A stretch of 5,460 nucleotides of DNA from an uncultured Veillonella sp. (GCA_937930265.1 CALGLI010000144.1:1-5460); one strand, 5' to 3'; positions 1 to 5,413 are shown, numbered from the stretch's first letter. Notes: generated by a model from the letters alone, not told the origin. Made by a program: numbers and translations.

Positions 1-495
1 TTTTGGATAGTCCATCTCGAGTTCCTTCATCTTCTTAATCAAAGGTGTTTTTAAAGGCTCTTTTCTTGGAATGACTTCTTGATTGTACATCGTATTAAAG
101 ACGTAATCTCCAAATGCGTATGCGTCCAATTCAACTGGCTGCAATTCATAGTTTTTATTGAAAACGTCTTTATAATTCGTAAGGTTTTCTATCCATGAAT
201 TTACAACTTCTACCGGTTCAATCAAGTAAGCGTCTTTACGCTCACAAACCATTGCTTGATAAACATGTCTGCATTCATGTAAACACGCATTATATAGAAT
301 TGCTTCATTCTCATATTCAGAGTTTAAGTATATATGATAGTAATCTCCTTTTTTATAAGTTACACCCAAGTTATTAGGTTCATCTTTTGGAATACGGTAA
401 TGAATATATGGCGTAGGTATTTCCAAAATATCACATGCTAAATTAATATATAATTTCATCTTTAATTTTCGTTTTTTTAAATCCGTCTCTACCAT
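1..495 (-). CDS. Partial HExxH putative zinc metallopeptidase (minigluzincin-like), 3' end outside window
   Basis: An open frame runs uninterrupted from an ATG at 495 (an in-frame stop lies a little upstream) to the window edge, 165 codons so far. A second in-frame ATG is at 459, giving an N-terminus MKLYINLACDILEIP. Numbered from the 459 start, residues 61-65 read HECRH, an HExxH zinc-binding motif with Q68 shortly after. Residues 110-116 read ELDAYAF, an ExxAxxF motif that in minigluzincins and ImmA/IrrE-type peptidases supplies the third (Glu) zinc ligand. The motif pair suggests a small soluble zinc peptidase. No signal peptide or membrane segment is visible. Neither ATG has a good Shine-Dalgarno sequence. 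A promoter lies directly upstream (503-531), with its predicted transcription start almost at the 495 ATG, so 495 would be leaderless and 459 would have a leader of about 37 bases. It is the third gene after the late terminator. Substrate and family are unknown; cleavage of a repressor, as ImmA does, is only a possibility. Confidence 0.72.
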   Translation of the reverse strand, partial: MVETDLKKRKLKMKLYINLACDILEIPTPYIHYRIPKDEPNNLGVTYKKGDYYHIYLNSEYENEAILYNACLHECRHVYQAMVCERKDAYLIEPVEVVNSWIENLTNYKDVFNKNYELQPVELDAYAFGDYVFNTMYNQEVIPRKEPLKTPLIKKMKELEMDYPK

Positions 496-502
496 ATATA
501 AG

Positions 503-531
503 ATAATAATTTAACAATACATTGTTTTCAA
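503..531 (-). promoter_or_regulatory. Putative sigma-A promoter for the HExxH gene
   Basis: Reading the minus strand, TTGAAA (526-531) and TATTAT (503-508) are separated by exactly 17 bases, close to the housekeeping consensus. It lies in the 46-base gap between the 115-codon gene and the HExxH gene. Transcription would begin near 496-497, practically at the upstream ATG (495). The surroundings are AT-rich, so a chance match is possible. Confidence 0.5.
513..526. promoter_or_regulatory. Palindrome in promoter spacer, possible operator
   Basis: AACAAT-AC-ATTGTT has perfect 6-bp arms around a 2-bp centre. It sits between the -35 and -10 boxes of the promoter at 503-531, touching the last base of the -35 box. 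This is where a dimeric repressor would block RNA polymerase. It is AT-rich, so chance is a real alternative. Confidence 0.35.
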
Positions 532-541
532 GGGGATTAAC

Positions 542-889
542 TTAAATTCCCAAACTCTCAATTAAAGCAACCCTTTGTAAAGGTGTCATTTGTTTAACTT
601 TCTTAGCAAGCTCCGCAGAACCATTTAATTTTGTATCAATAATGTATTCTGGGAGATGTTTAATCTTCAACTTGTCTAAAAATGTGCCCAAAACACATTC
701 ACCTAATATCATTTTTTCTTCATCGGTAATTTCTGGAATGTCAGTAAGTTCTATTAACGCTGTATAGCGATCTGCTATATCCGCAACTCTACCGCTAAAA
801 GAACGATTACAATTCCCATCTTTGCATGAATTGTAAATAGGAATTAAAGATCCAGTTAAATAAATTGATTTTTTCTGTGTTATAGCCAT
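542..889 (-). CDS. Hypothetical small protein, 115 aa
   Basis: I do not recognise this protein. The start is well supported: AGGAGG lies 5 bases before the ATG at 889. The sequence looks soluble, with no signal peptide or clear membrane segment. It carries a CKDGNC motif (C22, C27) near the N-terminus plus C65; two cysteines spaced by four could be a half metal site or disulfide, but no second pair completes a zinc finger. The middle and C-terminal parts look helical, and the end (TPLQRVALIESLGI) resembles the amphipathic C-terminal helix of many small phage proteins. It is the second gene of the cassette led by the promoter at 1241-1269, 50 bases after the 78-codon gene and separated from it by a strong hairpin (909-946). 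A real gene is likely from ribosome binding site, length and context; function is unknown. Confidence 0.8.
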   Translation of the reverse strand: MAITQKKSIYLTGSLIPIYNSCKDGNCNRSFSGRVADIADRYTALIELTDIPEITDEEKMILGECVLGTFLDKLKIKHLPEYIIDTKLNGSAELAKKVKQMTPLQRVALIESLGI

Positions 890-908
890 ATTTTCCTCCT
901 AATATATT

Positions 909-946
909 ATTTTAATAGAAGGGAGCAAATGCTCCCTTCCTAAAAT
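909..946 (-). other. Intergenic RNA hairpin between the two small cassette genes
   Basis: GAAGGGAGC (918-926) and GCTCCCTTC (931-939) form a perfect 9-bp GC-rich stem with a 4-base loop. ATTTTA (909-914) and TAAAAT (941-946) can extend it past a small internal loop. The stop codon of the 78-codon gene (940-942) is within the structure. No T run follows on either strand, so it is not a standard intrinsic terminator. An mRNA stabiliser, processing site or partial attenuator that separates expression of the two genes is more likely. Confidence 0.55.
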
Positions 947-1176
947 CCATAATAATCTCTTGCTTCAGCAAGTTTTTTCTTACCACCTTTGCCTAATAGA
1001 CGAATTGCCTTGTTTTCAGAATGGAACAATTCTCTTTCTCTAGAATCGTACTCTTCTGTCTGCAACCAAGCATCGGCTTTTTCTTGATCATCAAATACCA
1101 CAATTCTATGGTGCCATTGGCCAAATTCAAACTTGCTGGAAATTCCGTAAATAAGTTGTTGTGAATTGCTTTTCAT
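940..1176 (-). CDS. Hypothetical small protein, 78 aa, first gene of the accessory cassette
   Basis: I cannot assign a function. The start is secure: AGGAGG lies 6 bases before the ATG at 1176. The protein is charged and soluble-looking. Residues about 8-30 (LIYGISSKFEFGQWHHRIVVF) read as beta strands. They are followed by an acidic helical stretch around DDQEKADAWLQTEEYDSRERELF and a basic segment GKGGKKK before the C-terminal RDYYGF. There is no signal peptide, cysteine motif or recognisable catalytic site. The gene follows the late terminator (1279-1320) and has its own strong extended -10 promoter (1241-1269) and a roughly 58-base structured leader, so it is expressed independently of the lysis genes. 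Its position and promoter suit a moron or lysogenic-conversion gene; small size and compact fold would also suit a DNA- or protein-binding factor such as an anti-repressor or exclusion protein, but nothing in the sequence proves this. Confidence 0.8.
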   Translation of the reverse strand: MKSNSQQLIYGISSKFEFGQWHHRIVVFDDQEKADAWLQTEEYDSRERELFHSENKAIRLLGKGGKKKLAEARDYYGF

Positions 1177-1189
1177 AATTTTCCTCCTC

Positions 1190-1204
1190 GACCTCTTTCA
1201 GGTC
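1190..1204 (-). other. Small leader hairpin next to the ribosome binding site of the 78-aa gene
   Basis: GACCT (1190-1194) and AGGTC (1200-1204) form a 5-bp stem with a 5-base loop, immediately upstream of the AGGAGG of the 78-codon gene. It could keep the ribosome binding site open or be part of a leader fold with the 1212-1237 hairpin. It is short and may be coincidental. Confidence 0.3.
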
Positions 1205-1211
1205 TTGCGAT

Positions 1212-1237
1212 AATGTAAGGCTTATCCTCCTTACATT
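1212..1237. promoter_or_regulatory. 9-bp inverted repeat over the predicted transcription start (operator or 5' hairpin)
   Basis: AATGTAAGG (1212-1220) and CCTTACATT (1229-1237) are perfect inverted 9-bp arms around an 8-base centre. The promoter at 1241-1269 predicts transcription to start near 1234, within the first-transcribed arm. The element is therefore either an operator covering +1 or, in RNA, a hairpin at the extreme 5' end that would stabilise the message. The RNA loop region includes GGAGG, but no start codon follows at a suitable distance. Confidence 0.55.
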
Positions 1238-1240
1238 TAT

Positions 1241-1269
1241 ATCATAGCACATGGTGCTACCTTTTGCAA
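1241..1269 (-). promoter_or_regulatory. Strong extended -10 promoter of the accessory cassette
   Basis: On the minus strand TTGCAA (1264-1269), a 17-base spacer and TATGAT (1241-1246) preceded by TGC (1247-1249) make a near-consensus sigma-A promoter with an extended -10. It lies directly downstream of the late-operon terminator and about 65 bases upstream of the 78-codon gene. The predicted start is near 1234. Its position shows that the small genes are transcribed separately from the lysis cassette. Confidence 0.75.
1245..1259. promoter_or_regulatory. 15-bp palindrome within the promoter, likely operator
   Basis: TAGCAC-ATG-GTGCTA (plus strand) has perfect 6-bp arms around a 3-bp centre. 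It fills most of the spacer and overlaps the -10 box by two bases. A protein bound here would exclude RNA polymerase, as expected of a Cro/CI-like or other dimeric repressor. It does not match the Bacillus-type LexA box (GAAC-N4-GTTC). The regulator is not in the window. Confidence 0.55.
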
Positions 1270-1278
1270 TACCTTTTT

Positions 1279-1320
1279 AAAATAAAAAAAGAACCTACCC
1301 TCAATTAAGAGAGTAGGCTC
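1279..1320 (-). terminator. Rho-independent terminator after the lysis cassette
   Basis: Just downstream of the holin stop codon the minus strand has GAGCCTACTCTC, a 6-base loop, then GAGGGTAGGTTC. This is a 12-bp stem with two G-U pairs, followed by seven T, an A and four more T. This ends the tail-lysis transcript. The plus-strand side lacks a comparable T run, so it is probably one-directional. Confidence 0.9.
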
Positions 1321-1324
1321 GTGT

Positions 1325-1792
1325 TTATTCTTTTGGCTTCTCAGCAATTTGTTGTGCATCTGCTTTTTGTTTTAAAGTATCTAATGCTTTTACAATGATT
1401 GCCGGCATTGGCAATCCCATCAATCCTAGATTTTCAATAATTGAGATACCCTCACTTGCGATAAACCCAGTAACCACAGCATTACGGATTAGTTCCATAC
1501 CTGTTACTTTATCTAATTGTACAGCAATGAATACCATCAACAAGATACCACCCTTACGGAATAACCCTTTGAGTGATGCTCTGCTCTCCAATGCCCCAGT
1601 CTCGGACTTTGGAGAGGCTTTGAAAATACCTGCCGTAATAAGGCCTGTAACATAGTCTGCTACCATAAACCAGATGAGTGTAATTAACATTTGATCGCTT
1701 CCCCCTAATGCAGTCGCTATTGTTCCGAAAATAAGGGCGATGTATCCAAATGCCTCACCGCTCATTCCTAATACTTTATCTAATTTTTCCAT
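1325..1792 (-). CDS. Phage holin, TcdE / phage_holin_4 family
   Basis: This 155-residue membrane protein should form lesions in the cytoplasmic membrane that let the leaderless endolysin reach the cell wall. Hydrophobic segments are visible at about 14-30, 34-57, 81-97 and 102-119. Family hallmarks are DYVTG at 46-50 inside segment 2, RKGG at 79-82, LDKVTG at 93-98 and the EGISIIENLGLMGLP stretch at 114-128, ending in a charged tail rich in K, E and Q. Length is typical of the family. AGGAGG lies 8 bases before the ATG at 1792 and overlaps the endolysin TAG stop, so the two genes are probably translationally coupled. The gene is downstream of the endolysin, the reverse of the more common order. 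A second Met at residue 10 exists but has no usable ribosome binding site. Confidence 0.92.
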   Translation of the reverse strand: MEKLDKVLGMSGEAFGYIALIFGTIATALGGSDQMLITLIWFMVADYVTGLITAGIFKASPKSETGALESRASLKGLFRKGGILLMVFIAVQLDKVTGMELIRNAVVTGFIASEGISIIENLGLMGLPMPAIIVKALDTLKQKADAQQIAEKPKE

Positions 1793-1804
1793 TTTTATTT
1801 CCTC

Positions 1805-2779
1805 CTATCTAACACGAATTGTCTTGCCTGGATAAATCAGATTAGGATCGTTAATACCATTCACTTCTGCTAACCATTGCCACGTTGTATCGTAGTTTGC
1901 AGCAATTCCACTCAATGTGTCACCTGGCTGAATTGTATAGTATTCAGCACTTGTTGAAGGTGCAGTACCATCAATGTGAATTTCTTGTCCTACGTGAATC
2001 AAGTTAGGGTTTGCGATTCCATTGATTTCTGCTAAATGCTGATATGTAGTTCCATACATGCTTGCAATGCCACTTAATGTATCTCCAGATTGTACGATGT
2101 ATGTAGTACCATCATTCTGAACTGGTTGTGCGTATGCTTGTACCTGTGGTTGTGGTGCAACATATTCACCATTTGGATTAGCATATTTCATCCACGCTAC
2201 TGCATCTCCATAAAACTTGTCTAAATCAACACCACCGTCATATCCATAAACACGACCATTACTGCCTGCATATTGTCTCATTGCACAATCATAAGCACCT
2301 TCATTCCATGGCTCATCTTGATAATATGTAGGCTCGTATGATGCGTATTGTGCTATCCATAATCCATAATCGCCAATACCGCTGACTTTATCTAATGCAC
2401 TCGCTTGGATGTATACCAATGGTCTTACGCCTGTTTGGTTATAAATGTTATCGCACCATGCTTTTACCCATCCATTAGGATTAGCGTTCCAAGCTGCATT
2501 ATCGCCTGATTCAAAATCAAGTACTAAAATTCCTTTACGGATATACCCTTGAACGTTCTGCAAGAAGAAATTACTTTCCGCGATTGGATCACCTCCGTTG
2601 GCGTAATGATAAACACCGAATAATTTACCCATCTCGATTGCCTGCTGCACGTGTGTGTCGCAGCATGGGTTAATATAACCGGTTCCCTCCGTCGCCTTTA
2701 CAACTACGAAGTCGTAACTAATTTGTCGCAAGTCTAGGCTTTGCTGCCAGCTTGCAACGTCAATTCCTTGTAATGTCAT
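1805..2779 (-). CDS. Endolysin: GH25 muramidase with two C-terminal LysM domains
   Basis: The protein should hydrolyse the MurNAc-GlcNAc beta-1,4 bond of peptidoglycan. The GH25 domain spans about 4-195: GIDVASWQ with D7, KATEG at 28-32, the DxE pair D88/E90 in LDFE, and VDLDKF at 184-189. A linker rich in P, Q and A (201-225) leads to LysM 1 (about 226-269) and LysM 2 (about 280-323). These share GDTLSGIA and bind glycan chains. There is no signal peptide, so export depends on the holin just downstream. I place the start at the ATG at 2779 (324 aa). An in-frame GTG at 2788 would add three residues, but it lies inside the AGGTGG ribosome binding site that serves 2779. All GH25 catalytic residues appear intact, so the enzyme is probably active. 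Confidence 0.96.
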   Translation of the reverse strand: MTLQGIDVASWQQSLDLRQISYDFVVVKATEGTGYINPCCDTHVQQAIEMGKLFGVYHYANGGDPIAESNFFLQNVQGYIRKGILVLDFESGDNAAWNANPNGWVKAWCDNIYNQTGVRPLVYIQASALDKVSGIGDYGLWIAQYASYEPTYYQDEPWNEGAYDCAMRQYAGSNGRVYGYDGGVDLDKFYGDAVAWMKYANPNGEYVAPQPQVQAYAQPVQNDGTTYIVQSGDTLSGIASMYGTTYQHLAEINGIANPNLIHVGQEIHIDGTAPSTSAEYYTIQPGDTLSGIAANYDTTWQWLAEVNGINDPNLIYPGKTIRVR

Positions 2780-2804
2780 TTTTTCCACCTCTTTCTTTCT
2801 ATCT

Positions 2805-2830
2805 AAAAAGGCGACTGATTAAGCCGCCTT
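2805..2830 (-). terminator. Moderate stem-loop terminator/attenuator between tail and lysis genes
   Basis: On the minus strand AAGGCGGCT, loop TAATC and AGTCGCCTT form a 9-bp stem with one G-U pair. The run of T is five long but partly inside the stem. It starts about 11 bases after the stop of the 224-codon gene. The short T run suggests partial termination. The 25 bases between it and the endolysin start have no room for a promoter, so read-through must supply lysis transcripts unless a promoter lies inside the upstream gene. Confidence 0.5.
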
Positions 2831-2841
2831 AATAGCAATAT

Positions 2842-3516
2842 TTATATTTTCTTCCAACCCAATCCTCCTGGGTTTCTTGTATTATTGTCCCATGTACACT
2901 CCCAGATGTCTCCAGCGTAGATATATCTATCGCCTTTTTGGGCGATTGTTCCAGGCTTCCATTCTGGGTAAATAGGCTTGTTTTCCTTTGTAATTTCTTT
3001 ATACAAAGCTTTAAACTTTTCTGGCGTTTGACTAGGATCTGAAACTAAATCAATAAGAACCTCATATGGCTTACCGTTATGTTTAAACCTTTCGCCCTTC
3101 TTATATGGGTATTTGTTTTCGCGCCATCCATCTAATTCGTCACATAGGCGTATTACATCTTCTGGACTTGCGTGATTCATGCCAATCAAAAACACGTTTC
3201 GTTGTAACTCCATCTTTGCTCGCAACTGTGCTAACTCCATTTCTGTAGCTGGAATTTCTTCAAAGGTAAAACGAATAGATACGTTGTTTTCATCAACCAT
3301 CTTAGTTTCAAAACCCAACATTTTTACCGTTTCAAATTGATAAATAACTGTTTCTTTTCCTGTGCTAGAATCAATAATTTCAGCATTAGAAACGTTGTTT
3401 TTACTCATGAGAACCGCTGTATCGTAGGCTTTATTGAAGGGAATTATCATCTCAAAACTATCTTTTTGATACGAATTAATTTTGAAATTTCTACCATCTT
3501 TTAATTTAATTTCCAT
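2842..3516 (-). CDS. Tail-associated protein with tandem carbohydrate-binding modules, 224 aa
   Basis: The N-terminal 90 residues look like a beta-rich domain that I do not recognise. A helical, coiled-coil-like stretch follows at about 91-112 (MELAQLRAKMELQR). The C-terminal part holds two modules resembling type-3 chitin-binding/CBM5-12 domains. The first is about 137-175 (YPYKKGERFKHNGKPYEV), divergent and without the usual final Trp. The second is about 183-222 (YPEWKPG, GDRYIYAGDIWEC, NPGGLGW) and matches the family pattern well, with W186, W205 and W221. Such modules often follow the tail fibre gene and bind cell-wall sugars, so a role in adsorption or as a tail tip accessory is likely. 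It begins 17 bases after the tail gene stop with only a weak ribosome binding site (AAGTGAG), which suggests translational coupling. It could instead be a minor non-structural protein. Confidence 0.8.
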   Translation of the reverse strand: MEIKLKDGRNFKINSYQKDSFEMIIPFNKAYDTAVLMSKNNVSNAEIIDSSTGKETVIYQFETVKMLGFETKMVDENNVSIRFTFEEIPATEMELAQLRAKMELQRNVFLIGMNHASPEDVIRLCDELDGWRENKYPYKKGERFKHNGKPYEVLIDLVSDPSQTPEKFKALYKEITKENKPIYPEWKPGTIAQKGDRYIYAGDIWECTWDNNTRNPGGLGWKKI

Positions 3517-3533
3517 TTTCTTATCTCACTTTC

Positions 3534-5411
3534 TTATGAAACTCTACGCCATATGTTTACGGCGTAGTATGGTGGCAAAGTGCTGGCTTCCGCTGTTTGA
3601 CCAACTACAGCGGTAAAGTGGTTCCAACTTGCAAATCCTATACTAGTGCCAGCAACAACATATGTAGCATTTCCTAAAGCGCCTATATTTGTATCATTTG
3701 TAGCTTTATATCCTACTACATTCGGATTATTGTTGGTTGCACCAATTGCGGCGGACAAGTTTCCATTGCGGCCGTCTCTTTGACCATGAGTATGGGTGGC
3801 ACTACCATCCTGTGATTTAATAGGCGTATCTTCACTCGCACCAATTAGAAATCTATCATTTATCTTCTCCCATTTACCACCAAGAATAGCATTTGGATCA
3901 TAGTCCTTATTCTCATTCATGAAGATTGAGCCAACCGGATAAAAGAAATCTATCAATCTTTGATACTTATTGTTTTTCTTAAAATAATAATCTTCTGCTG
4001 TAAAGTTACCGTTAACATCAACCTGTGTTTTTCCAAGTTGCATTAGCGCTTTTTCGATAGCCAATGTAATGTCACGACTAATCGACTGCCCAAATCTATC
4101 AGTGGCAGTTAATGTATATGTATATGCTTGGTTTGGATTTGCACCACCAATAGGCTTTGTTGCAGACCACTTATTACCATTAAGTAATCCTGATGTATTA
4201 CCAGTTGCGCTACCCGTAATCGTGATATTGATTGCATTGGTTGTATTGCCAACCTTGCCATTCCAATATTCACCATCGGCGCTGATTGCACCGTTGCTAC
4301 TTTCCGCACCGTTACGGGCCACATTTAGATTGATAATGGATGGTCTGACATATTGGTGATACTTCGCTTTTTGCGTCCATGTTGTCACGTTGTTGCGGCT
4401 ATCTGTAGCGATAATCGTGTAAGTAATCTCGCTGTTTGCATTTGTTAAGCCATCGAACAAAACATCTGCTGTTGGTGTATTGACTGTCTTATTAAAAGTT
4501 CCCACACTTACAGTGATTGATTTGATCGTTGCATGTTTCTTAGCACTTGCTACCACTTTTACACGTTTCTTCGATAACAAAGACATGCATTCATATACAT
4601 TTGGGATAAAAGGTTTTGCAACTCCCTCGTCTGACACAACAACACTATCAAGTGTTGGAGAATCCGTAATCGTGAGTTCTTTTGTATAGGCAACCGATTC
4701 GCCTATCTTTGTTTTGAAATCCGATGTCCATGTTTCCAGTAAAATTCCAATATTGCATCGTCCTTTATCAAGATTTTTTGTTGTTTCGTATATATCTTCC
4801 CATTCAGCACTATTCAGTTTGATAACTGTTCCGCTCGTATAATCCTGTACGGTTTTGATAAACTTTATACCCATAATAGCGATGTTTAGTTTTTCTCTAA
4901 ATGCACTATTTTTTCTTGTATATGTTACTGAATATTCGCCTTTTATATTATCCAATGAGTAATCATCGATTGCTGCGGCTCTTGGAATAGTCGTTAATGC
5001 GATATATCCGCCTGTATTAACAAAGCATGTTTCAGGCATCCAGTTCAAAGATGATTCTTTGACCCACTCAATACCACCGTACCCCAGCAATGAACCGTCA
5101 TTATTATGTGTAACAACGATGTCGCCTGACACATTTATAGTTTGATAACCTGCAAGAACTGTTACAACTGTGTCCGCACTTAAGTATTTCGTGCCCTGTC
5201 GATTATCGTGCCAGTATAGCCTGATAACGCCGTGACCATTACTATAAGTATCAAATAGCGTTGCCCTATCAGGGTTATAGATATAGCCATTTATGTGGAT
5301 ATTGGTAGTATTATTTGCAATATTTGTAAGATATTCATACCACTCCACATGTAGATTCATTCTACCTCTGCCAGTTGGAGGTATTACCTGCAAATCACCT
5401 GTATATGCCAT
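3534..5411 (-). CDS. Phage tail tip/fibre protein: DUF859-like body with gp10/collar-like C-terminal domain
   Basis: This 625-residue virion protein probably forms the distal tail and contacts the host. The first roughly 455 residues match the DUF859 siphovirus structural family: a beta-sandwich start (LHVEWYEYLTN), HNNDGS at 102-107 and TIPRAA at 141-146. Further beta-rich repeats follow, including the segment from YVRPSIINLNVARNG. A linker (MQLGKTQVDVNGNF) leads to the last 140 residues (486-625). These begin YPVGSIF, contain GGKWEKINDRFLIGA and HTHG (H540, H542), and end PPYYAVNIWRRVS. This pattern belongs to C-terminal domains of T4 gp10-like baseplate and collar-type fibre proteins, where HxH can bind metal in some relatives. 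GGAGGTGA lies 6 bases before the ATG at 5411, an ideal start. There is no frameshift. Confidence 0.9.
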   Translation of the reverse strand: MAYTGDLQVIPPTGRGRMNLHVEWYEYLTNIANNTTNIHINGYIYNPDRATLFDTYSNGHGVIRLYWHDNRQGTKYLSADTVVTVLAGYQTINVSGDIVVTHNNDGSLLGYGGIEWVKESSLNWMPETCFVNTGGYIALTTIPRAAAIDDYSLDNIKGEYSVTYTRKNSAFREKLNIAIMGIKFIKTVQDYTSGTVIKLNSAEWEDIYETTKNLDKGRCNIGILLETWTSDFKTKIGESVAYTKELTITDSPTLDSVVVSDEGVAKPFIPNVYECMSLLSKKRVKVVASAKKHATIKSITVSVGTFNKTVNTPTADVLFDGLTNANSEITYTIIATDSRNNVTTWTQKAKYHQYVRPSIINLNVARNGAESSNGAISADGEYWNGKVGNTTNAINITITGSATGNTSGLLNGNKWSATKPIGGANPNQAYTYTLTATDRFGQSISRDITLAIEKALMQLGKTQVDVNGNFTAEDYYFKKNNKYQRLIDFFYPVGSIFMNENKDYDPNAILGGKWEKINDRFLIGASEDTPIKSQDGSATHTHGQRDGRNGNLSAAIGATNNNPNVVGYKATNDTNIGALGNATYVVAGTSIGFASWNHFTAVVGQTAEASTLPPYYAVNIWRRVS

Positions 5412-5413
5412 AA

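Noticed and set aside
195..377. Plus-strand 60-codon open frame
   Set aside because: It is antisense to the HExxH gene, has no ribosome binding site and a composition unlike a protein (rich in His, Leu, Ser).
901..930. Possible promoter just before the 115-codon gene (TTGCTC ... TATATT)
   Set aside because: The -10-like box abuts the AGGAGG, so a transcript would begin inside the ribosome binding site; the -35 match is poor and lies in the hairpin.
1291..1320. Bidirectional function of the terminator
   Set aside because: The plus-strand side is followed by a mixed sequence rather than a T run, and there is no converging gene.
1395..1655. Plus-strand 86-codon open frame
   Set aside because: Antisense shadow of the holin gene with no ribosome binding site.
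1811..2104. DNA-level tandem repeat in the endolysin
   Set aside because: Explained by the two homologous LysM domains; a protein domain duplication, not a mobile or regulatory repeat.
3534..3960. Diversity-generating retroelement variable region at the tail fibre C-terminus
   Set aside because: No template repeat or reverse transcriptase is in the window, and there is no adenine-biased near-repeat of this segment.
4109..4324. Minus-strand 71-codon frame inside the tail gene
   Set aside because: Overlaps the tail gene in another frame without a ribosome binding site.
4069..4359. Plus-strand 96-codon open frame with hydrophobic content
   Set aside because: Antisense to the well-supported tail gene; hydrophobicity comes from the complement of its codons, and no start signals are seen.
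4480..4689. Plus-strand 69-codon open frame
   Set aside because: Antisense shadow of the tail gene.
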